From the NCBI RefSeq assembly GCF_001307765.1, contig NZ_LKBA01000004.1:124001-188000 (forward strand): a stretch of 64,000 nucleotides of DNA. Direction: 5' to 3'. Source of the DNA: Aliiroseovarius crassostreae (lineage in GTDB: Bacteria > Pseudomonadota > Alphaproteobacteria > Rhodobacterales > Rhodobacteraceae). Position 1 is the first letter of the stretch. Each line of letters starts with the position of its first letter. The notes under the pieces were generated by a model. The model was given only the letters and a program-made list of their open reading frames with translations, had not been told where the DNA came from and searched no databases. The translations under genes and the position numbers were made by a program. Below, in pieces: positions 8,913-18,511 of this stretch.

Positions 8913-9696
8913 ATGCAAGAGCACCCCGACACCCAAAACACCTTTGCTGATCAAATGGATCCAGCCCGGGCCGCGGCACTGTTCACGGCGCTGGATCTTG
9001 GCCCGACCCCGACGGCAGGGGATCCTTTGCCCCCGTTCTTTCACCAGCTTTATTTCTGGGATGCGCAGCCGCCTTCTCATCTTGGTCGTGACGGCCATCC
9101 CCGCGTGGGGGGGCTGCTCCCGGATATGGGTCTGCCGCGTCGCATGTGGGCCGGTGGGCGACTTGCCTTTCACGCCCCGCTTCAGGCCGGGGAAGAGGCG
9201 CGCAAAACCACCATTGTAGAAAGCACGGACCAGAAGGAAGGGCGCAGCGGTCCGCTTGGGTTTGTCACTTTGCGGCATGAGATTTATCAGGGGCATGACC
9301 TCAAGGTGACCGAATGGCAGGATCTGGTATATCGCGAAGACCCTTCGCCGGACGCCCCGAAACCCAACCCGCAACCCGCCGCCGAGGATGAGGAAAGTGC
9401 CGAAAGCTGGCGATTTTCCTCGACCCTGCTGTTTCGCTATTCGGCCCTGACATTCAATGGGCACCGGATCCATTATGATCTCGATTATGCCCGTGAGGTC
9501 GAAGGGTATGACGGCCTGGTGGTGCATGGTCCGCTGCTGGCGCAGCTCCTGATGCTCAAGGCAACCCGCGAGCTTGGCCCGCTTGCGAGCTTTCGGTTCC
9601 GTGCCATGTCCCCGGTGATGCATACGCAAGGGGCAGGTGCTGTGGGTGCGGGGGCATGATGGCCGGTTGTGCATGTTGGCCGAAGCCGGGATTTAA
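8913..9696 (+). pseudogene. FAS1-like/MaoC dehydratase with C-terminal frameshift
   Basis: Resembles the FAS1-like dehydratases (HTD2/mesaconyl-C4-CoA hydratase type). It has a hot-dog N-terminal half and a MaoC-like second half (LLFRYSALTFNGHRIHYDLDYAREVEGYDGLVVHG), which holds the hydratase residues. The open frame ends early at 9659 in a low-complexity tail (GAGAVGAGA). The next frame from about 9634 reads QVLWVRGHDGRLCMLAEAGI to a stop at 9696; this is the expected family C-terminus. A small deletion between about 9627 and 9634 that is not a multiple of three fits. The catalytic part is intact, so it could still work with a short tail. Start chosen at ATG 8913. Confidence 0.78.
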
Positions 9697-10733
9697 AGGC
9701 TTGCCTCGACCCGGAACCGCTCCGGCACCCTGTCGGCCTCATCCAGTATGAGATCTGCCATGACATCGGCCACGTTCGGCGCCATGCCAAAGCCGATCTT
9801 GAAGCCGCCATTGACGATGAACTCCCCTTCACGCCCGGGCCATTGCCCCAGCATCGGCGCGCGTGAACGGGCGCGCGGGCGCAGGCCCGCCCAGCGTTCG
9901 ATGATAGGAGCGGCGCGCAGAACAGGCAGTACCTCGGCGGCTTTCAGCAAGATCTCGTCAAGCTGTTCGTCGGTCTCGTCTGCTGAAACATAGTCGCGCT
10001 CAGAGGTGGATCCGACGGCCACCGTTCCGTTGTCATGGGGCACGATCAGCACCGGTCCCGCGGCAATCTGTGCCATGCCGCGCGCATCCAGCCCAAGCAA
10101 AGCTGCCTGTCCCTTGACCCCGTTTCCGACCTGCTTTTCGCGCTCGGCCGACAAGGCCTGAAGTCCCGCCAGCCCGGTGGCCCAGACCAGCTTCCCCTCC
10201 CTCGGGGCATCACCAATCACCACCTCGCCCCCAAGGGCCCGGATTGCGCCCGAAAGGGCATCACAGGCAGAGCGTGGGTGAATGCGCGCGCTGAGTGTGT
10301 CGTGGATTACCAGCCCGGTTTCAGAGCGCGGCGACCAGCCGTCCTGCGGGGCGACCTTGACCATCCATGTGGCTTTCCCCTGCCAACAGCTGCGCGCTGT
10401 TTCGGCCCGTTCGCGGGCCAGTTCCAATCCCCGTTCGGTGTCAATGGGTTGCAGGCGCCCGACGCGACCATAGCCGGTCGGCAGGCCGGACAGTTCTGTC
10501 GCTTGCTGCCAGAAGTTTTCGGCCATGATCAGGCTTTGAAACTGAAATTCCTTGATGTCGTTCCAGTTTTCCGGCGCATGCGGGGCCAACATCCCAACCA
10601 CACCGCCAGAACAGCCCGCCCCAATCCCGGTGCGCTCAATCACCCGCACCTTCGCCCCGCGCAGGGCGCAGGCAAAGGCTGTGCTCAGTCCGAACACACC
10701 CGCCCCCATCACCGTCACATCAACTGTTGCCAA
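9693..10733 (-). CDS. FAD-dependent oxidoreductase, MnmC C-domain-like
   Basis: D-amino-acid-oxidase fold with an N-terminal dinucleotide loop (VTVMGAGVFGLSTAFACALRGAKVRVIE), a substrate domain, and a C-terminal FAD contact (FIVNGGFKIGFGMAPNVADVMADLI). It is divergent from mnmD. In enterobacteria the two activities are fused as MnmC, where the oxidase half removes the carboxymethyl group from cmnm5(s2)U34 in tRNA. I infer that role; a glycine or D-amino acid oxidase is the alternative. GAGGAAGG directly abuts the ATG at 10742 but lies 9 bp from the TTG at 10733, so TTG is the better start. The 3' end touches the dehydratase remnant. Confidence 0.78.
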   Translation of the reverse strand: MATVDVTVMGAGVFGLSTAFACALRGAKVRVIERTGIGAGCSGGVVGMLAPHAPENWNDIKEFQFQSLIMAENFWQQATELSGLPTGYGRVGRLQPIDTERGLELARERAETARSCWQGKATWMVKVAPQDGWSPRSETGLVIHDTLSARIHPRSACDALSGAIRALGGEVVIGDAPREGKLVWATGLAGLQALSAEREKQVGNGVKGQAALLGLDARGMAQIAAGPVLIVPHDNGTVAVGSTSERDYVSADETDEQLDEILLKAAEVLPVLRAAPIIERWAGLRPRARSRAPMLGQWPGREGEFIVNGGFKIGFGMAPNVADVMADLILDEADRVPERFRVEASL

Positions 10734-10785
10734 AGTGAGCATCCTTCCTCATTGTCGCGCAGTTACCCCCCTCATAGGCGATCAG

Positions 10786-11463
10786 ATGAAACAGGACCAG
10801 ACAGCAGAGCTTGAATGGAAAGACGGGGCGATCCCGGTGGCGACCCGGTTTGATGACCCGTATTTCAGCCTCGAGAATGGGCTGGATGAAACACGCCATG
10901 TGTTTTTGGCGGGAAACGACCTGCCCGCACGGTTCCGGCCGGGATTTCACATCGCCGAACTGGGGTTTGGCACCGGGTTGAATATGCTGGCCACGGTGAT
11001 GGCCTGGCAGGGGGCTGGGGCGCCTGAACATACGCGTTTCACCTCGTTTGAAGCCTATCCGATGGCCGTCGAAGACATCGCGCGCGCGCTGGAGGCCTTT
11101 CCCGAGGCGCGCGCCCTTGCAGATCCGTTTCTTACGGCCTGGGGGCAGGGCAAACGGGTTTTTGATGTTCACGGGCTTGTGGTCGAGGTGATCGAAGGGG
11201 ATGCGCGCGAAGAGCTTTCGCGCTGGTCCGGTGGCGCGGATGCCTGGTTCCTCGATGGGTTTTCCCCTGCGAAAAACCCGGAACTGTGGGGAGAGGAGCT
11301 GATGGCAGACGTGGCGCGTCATACCAACCCGAATGGCACGTTTGCGACATATACAGCAGCAGGTTTTGTTCGTCGCGCCCTAGACGCGGCGGGGTTTGCC
11401 GTGGAACGCTCGCCCGGTTATGGGCGAAAACGGCATATGAGCCGGGGGGCACTGCGCCTCTGA
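10786..11463 (+). CDS. mnmD: tRNA mnm5(s2)U34 methyltransferase MnmD
   Basis: 225-residue SAM-dependent methyltransferase equivalent to the N-terminal half of E. coli MnmC; it methylates nm5(s2)U34 in tRNA. Motif I region is FHIAELGFGTGLNMLATV; AWFLDGFSPAKNPELW is the family signature (DGFxPxxNPxMW); GTFATYTAAGFVRRALDAAGF and GYGRKRHMSRG close the domain. ATG 10786 lies 43 bp from the divergent oxidase start. The two genes probably share a promoter region. Confidence 0.94.
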   Translation: MKQDQTAELEWKDGAIPVATRFDDPYFSLENGLDETRHVFLAGNDLPARFRPGFHIAELGFGTGLNMLATVMAWQGAGAPEHTRFTSFEAYPMAVEDIARALEAFPEARALADPFLTAWGQGKRVFDVHGLVVEVIEGDAREELSRWSGGADAWFLDGFSPAKNPELWGEELMADVARHTNPNGTFATYTAAGFVRRALDAAGFAVERSPGYGRKRHMSRGALRL

Positions 11464-11500
11464 TCATCGTAAGACCACAAAACGCGTAAGCGGGGCCAGC

Positions 11501-12361
11501 ATGGAACAAAACACCCGATTGGGGATATGGCTGATGGTGGCCACAACCTTCGTGTTTGCGTTGCAGGACGGGATTTCGCGCCATCTGGCCGGGGAATATA
11601 ATGTCTGGATGGTGGTGATGATCCGCTATTGGTTTTTTGCAGGCTTTGTGGTGTGGCTGACGCGGCGGTCAGGTGGCCTTCACCGAGTGCTGAAACCAAA
11701 CAAACCCTTTCTGCAAGTCTTCCGCGGCGCCCTGTTGGCGTTGGAAATCTGCGTGACGGTTCTGGCTTTCACGTTGCTGGGCCTGGTGGAAAGTCACGCG
11801 GTTTTTGCCTGTTACCCGCTGCTGGTCGCGGCGCTGTCCGGTCCGGTGCTGGGAGAGCGTGTGGGCTGGCGGCGCTGGGCGGCGATCGGGGTAGGGTTCC
11901 TGGGCATATTGATCATCCTGAAGCCGGGGTTTGGCGTCTTTGCACCTGCGGCTGTGGTGCCGCTTCTGGGGGCAGGCATGTTTGCACTTTACGGTCTGCT
12001 CACCCGGTATGTGGCGCGGTTTGACAGCACCCAAACCAGTTTTTTCTGGACCGGTGTGACAGGTGCGGTGGTGATGACAGTGATTGGTGCCGGGTTCTGG
12101 GAACCAATGAGCCGGGGGGACTGGATCTGGATGGGCACGCTGTGCCTGAGCGGAGTGCTGGGGCATTGGCTCTTGATCAAATGCTATGAGGTGGCCGAAG
12201 CCAGCGCGGTCCAGCCTTTTGCTTACCTGCAACTTGTTTTCGTGGCCATTCTGGGGGTTGCGGTTTTTGATGAGCAGATCGAGCTGAACGTGATTTTCGG
12301 TGCTGTGGTGGTTGTGGCTGCAGGTGTGTTTACGCTCCAGCGCGCCCGTACAGCCAGTTAA
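11501..12361 (+). CDS. EamA/DMT family transporter
   Basis: 286 residues with ten hydrophobic helices arranged as two EamA repeats (about 8-140 and 150-280), as in the drug/metabolite transporter superfamily. ESHAVFACYPLLVAALSGPVLGERVGWRRW is the typical repeat-1 end. It is an inner-membrane exporter or importer of an unknown small solute. It starts 37 bp after mnmD on the same strand. Confidence 0.9.
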   Translation: MEQNTRLGIWLMVATTFVFALQDGISRHLAGEYNVWMVVMIRYWFFAGFVVWLTRRSGGLHRVLKPNKPFLQVFRGALLALEICVTVLAFTLLGLVESHAVFACYPLLVAALSGPVLGERVGWRRWAAIGVGFLGILIILKPGFGVFAPAAVVPLLGAGMFALYGLLTRYVARFDSTQTSFFWTGVTGAVVMTVIGAGFWEPMSRGDWIWMGTLCLSGVLGHWLLIKCYEVAEASAVQPFAYLQLVFVAILGVAVFDEQIELNVIFGAVVVVAAGVFTLQRARTAS

Positions 12362-12407
12362 AGACATGATCTCCTCATGACCGGGTAGGGACTTTTACTA
12401 CCCAAAA

Positions 12408-12524
12408 GGGGCGTTGCCCCTCGGACCTGCGCTTTGCACAGGCCCTCACCCCAGGATATTTGGGACAAGAAAAATGCGCTTCTGGCTCCATTTTCTGGTT
12501 GGAAATATCCCGGGCAGAGCCCCT
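12408..12524 (+). repeat. Dispersed intergenic repeat, copies 2 and 3, facing each other
   Basis: A GGGGC-GTT-GCCCC hairpin (12408-12420) is followed by CACCCCAGGATATTTGGG (from 12447) and, inverted, TTTTCTGGTTGGAAATATCC plus CGGG (from 12490). The two halves match the copies near 4170 and 16710. Confidence 0.55.
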
Positions 12525-12539
12525 GATGTGCTTTGCAAA

Positions 12540-12564
12540 CCCCGCACGTTTCCGGGGCTTTTCA
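12540..12564. terminator. Bidirectional terminator between convergent genes
   Basis: CCCCG and CGGGG pair around CACGTTTC, with CTTTTC on the plus-strand side and a GGTTTGC tail on the minus side. It sits 8 bp from the 3' end of the transglycosylase gene. Confidence 0.5.
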
Positions 12565-12571
12565 AAATGCC

Positions 12572-14521
12572 CTATTGCTTCAGCTCTTTCGAGATGCGCA
12601 GGGGGGCGGTCTTGCCGGTCAGGCGGGCGCGGTAGATGGCCAGGCTTTCGGTGACACGCATCACGTAGTTGCGGGTCTCACGGAAAGGGATGTGCTCAAT
12701 CCAGTCGACGATGTCGGTTTCGGGTGCTCGTGGATCACCGAACCGTTCGGACCAGCTGCGCGACCGGCCTGGTCCCGCGTTATAGCCAACCGCGATCAGC
12801 ACAGGATTGCCGTCAAACTCTTCGATCAGCTTGGCAAGGTATTCAGATCCCAGCCGTGTGTTGTAGGCGGGGTCCTCGGTCAGGCGTGCTTTCGAATAGG
12901 ACAGATCAAGGCGTTTCGCCATGTCTTTGGCCGTGCCGGGCATCAGTTGCATCAGTCCGCGGGCGCCGACGCCAGAGACAACCTCAGGATCAAATTCGCT
13001 TTCGCGGCGGGCAATGGCAAGTTCCAGCGCGCGCGGCACACCCGCATTTCCCCGTCCAATGTCTGGTGTTGGGAAATAGGGCCGATGCAGGATCCATCCC
13101 TGCCGCGCGGCATATTTGGCAATCATGATGCGCAGATGGGGTTCACTCATTTTTTCAGCCCACCCCGTCAAATGGCCGATTTCATCCCGATTCAGACGTT
13201 CGGCCAGGTGAACGGTGAAGCGTTCTGTCCAGTAAAGCTCACCTGCGGCTTGCAGCAGGCGTGCGGCCTGCATGACGGATGTGTTCCAGAAGGGTTGACT
13301 GGTGAAATCCCGATGGCGTTCCCGACCGGTCAGTGCCGGGTCCATGGGGAGACCGGCCTTTTCAGCGGCAAGCTGGCCATAGAAGCTGGTTTGATATTTC
13401 GCCCCCTCCGTATAGGCAGTCCGGGCTTTAGCGGACTTGCCCATGGCTTCATAGGTGCGGCCGATCCAATACCCTGCGCGGCCCAGCGAGATCGGCGTGA
13501 ATACGCCACTGCGGAACCGTTTGAAATGATAAAGGGCGGTTTCCGGGTCGTTCAGCTTGCGCAGGGCGATATACCCTGCCAGCCATTCCAGATCATTGTA
13601 ATGCTCCCCTTCTGAGAGCTGGTGCTGGGCGGCCAGTTGATAGGCCTGTCGGGCGTTGCCTTCGCGCATGGACCAACGGGCAAGCACCCGCCTCCAACTG
13701 CCCCAACGGTCGGGTTGTCCCAGCAGGGCCATGGATTTTGAACGCTCAAGCAACAGCTCGGCGGCATCCTGGTTGCGCCCTTTCACGGCGCGCCAGAGGA
13801 AACGCTCATAAGCCAGCCCCGGATCATTAGCCAACGCGGCAGGCACCGCTTCGATCAGAGCATCCACCCCGTTTTCACCACGACGCAGCGCAATGCGGGC
13901 GCGGGTCAGGGCGGCTTCTGCGCTGCTGAGCAGTGGCAGCATCCGGGTGGCATCGGTGCTGTTGCCACGCCAGAGCATATTGTCGGTCCGTTGCCAATGC
14001 AGCCCGCTCAGGGTTTGGCCGTAGCGGCTCACAAAGGCGTTGTGTTCGTCTTCGTCCATCGACAGGTTGCGCCAGGCATCTGAAATCACCTCGATTTCCG
14101 CCTTGCGCTGCTTTGCATTCAGGGCTTCCGCCAGCCGTAGTGCCCCCCGGCCGGTTTGTGGGGTCTGCGGGGCGAAGAAAGCGATGATTCTCTCTGGATC
14201 GGACCCGCGTGGGATGGTTTTTTCCGAACGTTTGCGCAGGAGTTTCAACCCCGGCCAGTCGGCGCGGCGGTCGAGAAACGCGACCGTATCAGAAAATTCT
14301 CCCTCACCTTGCCTGAGGCGGTGCCATTCGACAATGTCCGCCACCAACGGTCCGCCCTCCACGGCGCGCGCCCGGGCTGCGGGCCAATCGTCCATGCGGG
14401 CAAGGGCAATGGCGTCCTTCAACGCCTGAACAGAAGTGGCCTCCTGGGCCGTTGCCGGTGTGATCTGAAGCCATGTAAGGACCAGAAAGATCGTCATTAT
14501 GTGGTAAATTCGCGCAGTCAT
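12572..14521 (-). CDS. Soluble lytic murein transglycosylase (Slt70-like)
   Basis: 649 residues with a signal peptide (about residues 1-25, ending PATAQ), so periplasmic. It has a long alpha-superhelical U/L-domain with TPR-like repeats, then a C-terminal SLT domain (about 480-620). ARRESEFDPEVVSGVGARG contains the catalytic Glu, followed by LMQLMPGTAKDMAKRL and YNAGPGRSRSW. It cleaves the MurNAc-GlcNAc bond to a 1,6-anhydro product during wall turnover. It is divergent from dapA with a 143-bp gap, an arrangement usual in this order. Confidence 0.95.
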   Translation of the reverse strand: MTARIYHIMTIFLVLTWLQITPATAQEATSVQALKDAIALARMDDWPAARARAVEGGPLVADIVEWHRLRQGEGEFSDTVAFLDRRADWPGLKLLRKRSEKTIPRGSDPERIIAFFAPQTPQTGRGALRLAEALNAKQRKAEIEVISDAWRNLSMDEDEHNAFVSRYGQTLSGLHWQRTDNMLWRGNSTDATRMLPLLSSAEAALTRARIALRRGENGVDALIEAVPAALANDPGLAYERFLWRAVKGRNQDAAELLLERSKSMALLGQPDRWGSWRRVLARWSMREGNARQAYQLAAQHQLSEGEHYNDLEWLAGYIALRKLNDPETALYHFKRFRSGVFTPISLGRAGYWIGRTYEAMGKSAKARTAYTEGAKYQTSFYGQLAAEKAGLPMDPALTGRERHRDFTSQPFWNTSVMQAARLLQAAGELYWTERFTVHLAERLNRDEIGHLTGWAEKMSEPHLRIMIAKYAARQGWILHRPYFPTPDIGRGNAGVPRALELAIARRESEFDPEVVSGVGARGLMQLMPGTAKDMAKRLDLSYSKARLTEDPAYNTRLGSEYLAKLIEEFDGNPVLIAVGYNAGPGRSRSWSERFGDPRAPETDIVDWIEHIPFRETRNYVMRVTESLAIYRARLTGKTAPLRISKELKQ

Positions 14522-14664
14522 GACGAAAACCTAGCGTCGCAGCGTGCCTGATCAACACACATTCTTGGCATTTGACCGGAACCCGGCTAGTTTCCGCCGC
14601 GTTTGCGGGGCGATTCAGAAACCACGCCCCGTGTGAATTGACGACTACAACAAAGGAGCGTGTC

Positions 14665-15540
14665 ATGTTCAAAGGAAGTCTTCCTGCCCTGGTCACGCCG
14701 TTCAAGGACGGCGCAGTGGATTTTGACGCGCTCAAACGCATCGTGAACTGGCAGATCGACGAAGGGTCGAGCGGTCTGGTGCCGGTTGGGACGACGGGTG
14801 AAAGCCCCACGCTGAGCCATGAAGAGCATGAAGCGGTGATCGAAGCGGTGGTGGAAACCGCCGCTGGCCGTGTGCCGGTGATTGCCGGGGCGGGGTCGAA
14901 CAATACCGTGGAAACGCTGCGCTTCATGGAACACGCCAAGCGAGTCGGTGCCAGTGCCGGTCTGGTGGTCACACCTTACTACAACAAACCAACCCAACGT
15001 GGGCTGATCCATCACTATCTTGCGGTGGCCGATGCGGTGGATCTGCCGATCGTGATCTACAACATTCCCGGTCGTTCGGTGGTGGACATGACCCCGGAAA
15101 CCATGGGGGAGCTTGCCAGCCATCCGAATATCATCGGTGTGAAAGACGCCACTGGCGATCTGGCGCGGGTGAGCTTTCAGCGTATGACCTGTGGGGCAGA
15201 TTTCTGCCAGCTGTCGGGAGAAGACGCCACGGCGCATGGGTTCAATGCCCAGGGCGGTCAGGGCTGCATCTCGGTCACGGCAAACGTTGCCCCGCGCCTC
15301 TGTGCGGATATGCAGGCGGCAACATTGCGGGGGGACTATGCCCAGGCGCTGGAGATTGCCGACAAGCTGATGCCTCTGCACAAGGCGATTTTCACTGAGC
15401 CCGGTCTGGTTGGCGCCAAATACGGTTTGTCGAAACTGGGTCTGTGCGGGCCGGATGTGCGCAGCCCGCTGACCGATCTGGAAGACAGCACCAAGGCGCT
15501 GATCGACGATGCGATGCGCCATGCAGGCCTGCTGGGCTGA
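14665..15540 (+). CDS. dapA: 4-hydroxy-tetrahydrodipicolinate synthase
   Basis: 291-residue class I aldolase that condenses pyruvate with aspartate semialdehyde, the first step to diaminopimelate and lysine. The substrate loop is [10 protein letters not shown] (about 42-51), the active-site Tyr is in VTPYYNKPT, the general-acid Tyr in [10 protein letters not shown], and the Schiff-base Lys in [10 protein letters not shown] (about residue 162). ATG 14665 has AAAGGAG upstream. A clear terminator follows, so it is probably monocistronic. Confidence 0.97.
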   Translation: MFKGSLPALVTPFKDGAVDFDALKRIVNWQIDEGSSGLVPVGTTGESPTLSHEEHEAVIEAVVETAAGRVPVIAGAGSNNTVETLRFMEHAKRVGASAGLVVTPYYNKPTQRGLIHHYLAVADAVDLPIVIYNIPGRSVVDMTPETMGELASHPNIIGVKDATGDLARVSFQRMTCGADFCQLSGEDATAHGFNAQGGQGCISVTANVAPRLCADMQAATLRGDYAQALEIADKLMPLHKAIFTEPGLVGAKYGLSKLGLCGPDVRSPLTDLEDSTKALIDDAMRHAGLLG

Positions 15541-15562
15541 ACTGGTTCGTGACCACAGACGA

Positions 15563-15590
15563 AAGGCGCTCCAATCGGGGCGCCTTTTTT
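15563..15590 (+). terminator. Rho-independent terminator of dapA
   Basis: AAGGCGC and GCGCCTT pair over a 10-base loop, followed by TTTT. It starts 22 bp after the dapA stop. Confidence 0.85.
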
Positions 15591-15677
15591 GTTGGGATCG
15601 CCACTGTGATTCCCGTTGCCACCTGTTCCTTGCTGCGGCTCTGTGGCAGGGTGCGATGACAGGTAAAGGAGTGCCCC

Positions 15678-16157
15678 ATGTCCGATATTCGTGAAGGTGA
15701 AATCGCCCTGCCATTTGACCCGGCTGACGAGGCCGGCCCCTCGGTCGCCTTTATTGGGCGCGTTCACAGCCCGTGGGAAAAGGGCTCCGCGCCCGGCAAT
15801 ATTTCCGGTGCGCGGGAGCGGGGTGGGGAGTTCGCCATCGAACTGGACCCGCGCTATGTGCAGGGGCTGCAAGGTCTGGAGGTTGGGCGGCATATCATCG
15901 TGATGTATTGGATGGATCGCGGGCGGCGCGATTTGATTGTGCAATGCCCGCGCCACACAAATGGCCCTAGGGGTGTGTTTTCGCTGCGTTCACCGGTGCG
16001 GCCCAATCCGATTGCACTGGCGACGGTCCAGATCACGTCGATGGAAGGTGCACGGATCGGCATCGACGCGATCGACTGTTTCGATGGCACCCCGGTGGTG
16101 GATATCAAACCGTGGATTGCCAGCATTGATCAGCCACAGGAGAGCGCCGGGGGCTAG
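15678..16157 (+). CDS. trmO: tRNA t6A37 N6-methyltransferase TrmO
   Basis: 159-residue TsaA/TrmO (UPF0066) protein that uses SAM to methylate threonylcarbamoyladenosine-37 in tRNA-Thr. Seen are the N-terminal barrel start [12 protein letters not shown] and the conserved [22 protein letters not shown] block, then [20 protein letters not shown] lies upstream of the ATG. The threonylcarbamoyl-AMP synthase that initiates the same modification is in this window at 29041. Confidence 0.93.
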   Translation: MSDIREGEIALPFDPADEAGPSVAFIGRVHSPWEKGSAPGNISGARERGGEFAIELDPRYVQGLQGLEVGRHIIVMYWMDRGRRDLIVQCPRHTNGPRGVFSLRSPVRPNPIALATVQITSMEGARIGIDAIDCFDGTPVVDIKPWIASIDQPQESAGG

Positions 16158-16189
16158 ACACTGCGCGCGCCAGCCCCTACATCCGCTTT

Positions 16190-16675
16190 ATGGCTAAGAA
16201 AAAACCTACCAAAGAAGATGGCAACTACAAGGTTATCGCGGAAAATCGCCGTGCGCGGTATGATTATGCGATTGAAGATGACATCGAATGCGGGATTGTC
16301 CTGCAAGGATCCGAGGTGAAATCCCTCAGGACCGGTGGGTCGAATATTGCCGAAAGCTATGCCGCGGTTGAGGATGGCGAGCTTTACCTGACCAACGCCT
16401 ATATCGCGCCTTACAAACAGGCGATCACCTGGGGCCATCTGGAGCGGCGCAAACGCAAATTGCTGGCGTCCCGGCGCGAGATTGCCCGGATGTGGAAAGC
16501 CACCCAGCGCGAGGGGATGACCCTTGTGCCGATGGTCATGTATTTCAACCACAAGGGGCTGGTGAAGGTGAAGATCGGCATCGCCAAAGGTAAGAAGGCG
16601 CATGACAAACGCGCCACCGAAGCCAAGCGTGATTGGGGCCGCCAGAAACAACGCCTGCTGCGTCACGGGGAGTGA
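16190..16675 (+). CDS. smpB: SsrA-binding protein SmpB
   Basis: 161 residues; binds tmRNA and brings it to stalled ribosomes for trans-translation. Seen are the [29 protein letters not shown] core, the central [15 protein letters not shown] stretch and the basic C-terminal tail ([25 protein letters not shown]) that enters the mRNA channel. It starts 32 bp after trmO. A repeat begins at its stop codon. Confidence 0.97.
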   Translation: MAKKKPTKEDGNYKVIAENRRARYDYAIEDDIECGIVLQGSEVKSLRTGGSNIAESYAAVEDGELYLTNAYIAPYKQAITWGHLERRKRKLLASRREIARMWKATQREGMTLVPMVMYFNHKGLVKVKIGIAKGKKAHDKRATEAKRDWGRQKQRLLRHGE

Positions 16676-16735
16676 GGGGCTCTGCCCCTCGCGGTTTCAC
16701 CGCTCACCCCGGGATATTTTTGACCAGAAAATGAG
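16674..16735 (+). repeat. Dispersed intergenic repeat, copy 4 (most complete)
   Basis: GAGGGGC-TCT-GCCCCTC hairpin, a 14-base spacer ending CACCGCT, then CACCCCGGGATATTTTTGAC and CAGAAAATGA. The hairpin overlaps the smpB stop and may act as its 3' end. Confidence 0.65.
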
Positions 16736-16737
16736 GG

Positions 16738-18510
16738 TCAGGTGAGGTCGAACCCCGCATAGGGAAGGAAGCTGACCAGATCGCCGGGGGTGATGTCCTG
16801 CGCATCATCCGACAGTTCCACCAGCCCTGTGGCCCAGGCGAGGCCCGAAATGCGGCCTGATCCCTCGGATTTGAACGCCTCCACCCGACCATCGGCGCCA
16901 ATGCGCGCGCGCAGGTATTCGCGGCGCCCCGCCTTCTTCTTCTTGGCAAAACCGGCGGGTAGGGCGATGGGCATCGGATCGAGCCATTTCCCACCGGCAA
17001 GCACCGAAAAGGCGGGGCGGGCAAAGATCAAGGTGGTGACAAGGGCGGCCACCGGATTGCCCGGCAGGCCAAAGACCGGCGTGCCATTCCATTGTGCCAG
17101 GGCCAGGGGGCGTCCCGGTTTGATTGCGATGCGCCAGTGATGCAGCGATCCGGTGTCTCGTAAAAGGGCCGAGACGTGATCCTCGTCCCCTGCTGATGCC
17201 CCGCCTGAGGTCAGGATCACATCTGCCTTTTTGGCGCCACCATCGAAAGCCGCGCGCAAAGCGCCACGATCATCCGCAACATGGCCAAGATCCACCGGTG
17301 TGTATCCCCAGGTCTCGGCAAGGGACAGGAGCATGGGGCGGTTGGCATCATAGGTGCGCGCCACGTCCATCGTGGAGCCGGGGGCGGCGAGTTCATCGCC
17401 GGTTGACAAGACCCCCACGCGCAGTGGTTTGCGGGTCTCGACCTTGGCCAGACCAAGTGCGGAGAGGAGTGCGATATCCGGTGCGCGCAGTTTGTGACCG
17501 ATTGGCAGCGCCAGATCACCGGCGTCCACATCCTCGCCTGCTGCACGGGCATTGGCCCCCGGTTTGGGGGCAGAGGGGAAGCTGACTGTCCCCGCATTGA
17601 GCGTCACATCCTCTTGCAGCACCACTGTATCCACGCCCTCTGGTAAAAGCGCGCCGGTCAGAATGCGGATGGCTTTGCCGGGGGGCACGGAACCGTCATA
17701 CGGCCCCCCCGCTGCGGCGCGCCCGTCCACCAGTGGCAAGGTGATGGGGGTGTGGGTTGGCAGGCTGGCATGGGCAAAGCCATAGCCGTCGACGGCGGAG
17801 TTTGCGCCGGGTGGGTTGGCGCGCATCGCCATGTGGTCGCGCGCCAGAATGCGGCCCCGTGCCTTGTCGGTAGCAATGGTTTCCACGTCTGTGACCGGGC
17901 CAATCCGATCCCGCAACGTGGTGAGTGCGTCCTCCACCGGGGTCCAGTGAACACCGGGGGGCAGGGCAAAACAATCGTCCTTGAGGCCGGAGGGTTTCTG
18001 GGTCGGCCGGGGGGAGAGGCCGGTTTCCATGGCGATGAAATCGGCAATAGCTTTGGTGTCGTCCAGATCAAAAAGCGGGCAGGGCAGATCAGGTGGTATG
18101 TGGTCAGCCGCCACTGCGCGCACGGTGGGGGTGTCCCGAGCGATCAGTGGCTGGCCGGTTTCGGACCGGCAGGCTTCGATCTTGGGGTGGCTCGCCGACT
18201 TGAACCCTTCAACCAGCACGAGGTCACAGGGGCGAAGGCGCTTGACCAGGGCCTGCAGATCCGGCTTGGGAGTATCGCGCAACTCGTGCAGCTGGGCGAT
18301 GCGGGTGTCACTGGCGAGCAGCACCTCCTGCGCACCGGCAAGGCGATGGCGATGGGTATCTGTGCCGGGGCGTTCCAGATCGACCCCGTGATGGGTGTGT
18401 TTGATGGTGGAGACCACAAGCCCGCGCGCGGTGAACTCGGCCACCAGCCGCTCGACCAGACCGGTTTTGCCGGAGTTCTTCCAACCTGTGACGCCAAAGA
18501 TCGGGGGCAT
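16738..18510 (-). CDS. MobB-MoeA fusion protein
   Basis: 590 residues. The N-terminal domain (about 1-165) is MobB: P-loop GVTGWKNSGKTGL, IKHTHHGVDLERPGTDTHRHRLAGA, VEGFKSASHPKIEACR. The C-terminal domain (about 185-590) is MoeA: ANPPGANSAVDGYGFA, GVLSTGDELAAPG and SGGASAGDEDHV motifs, then GLPGNPVAALV. MoeA inserts molybdate into adenylylated molybdopterin; MobB is a GTP-binding partner for the MGD step by MobA. The start follows the mobA stop by one base, so translation is coupled. Confidence 0.95.
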   Translation of the reverse strand: MPPIFGVTGWKNSGKTGLVERLVAEFTARGLVVSTIKHTHHGVDLERPGTDTHRHRLAGAQEVLLASDTRIAQLHELRDTPKPDLQALVKRLRPCDLVLVEGFKSASHPKIEACRSETGQPLIARDTPTVRAVAADHIPPDLPCPLFDLDDTKAIADFIAMETGLSPRPTQKPSGLKDDCFALPPGVHWTPVEDALTTLRDRIGPVTDVETIATDKARGRILARDHMAMRANPPGANSAVDGYGFAHASLPTHTPITLPLVDGRAAAGGPYDGSVPPGKAIRILTGALLPEGVDTVVLQEDVTLNAGTVSFPSAPKPGANARAAGEDVDAGDLALPIGHKLRAPDIALLSALGLAKVETRKPLRVGVLSTGDELAAPGSTMDVARTYDANRPMLLSLAETWGYTPVDLGHVADDRGALRAAFDGGAKKADVILTSGGASAGDEDHVSALLRDTGSLHHWRIAIKPGRPLALAQWNGTPVFGLPGNPVAALVTTLIFARPAFSVLAGGKWLDPMPIALPAGFAKKKKAGRREYLRARIGADGRVEAFKSEGSGRISGLAWATGLVELSDDAQDITPGDLVSFLPYAGFDLT

Positions 18511-18511
18511 G

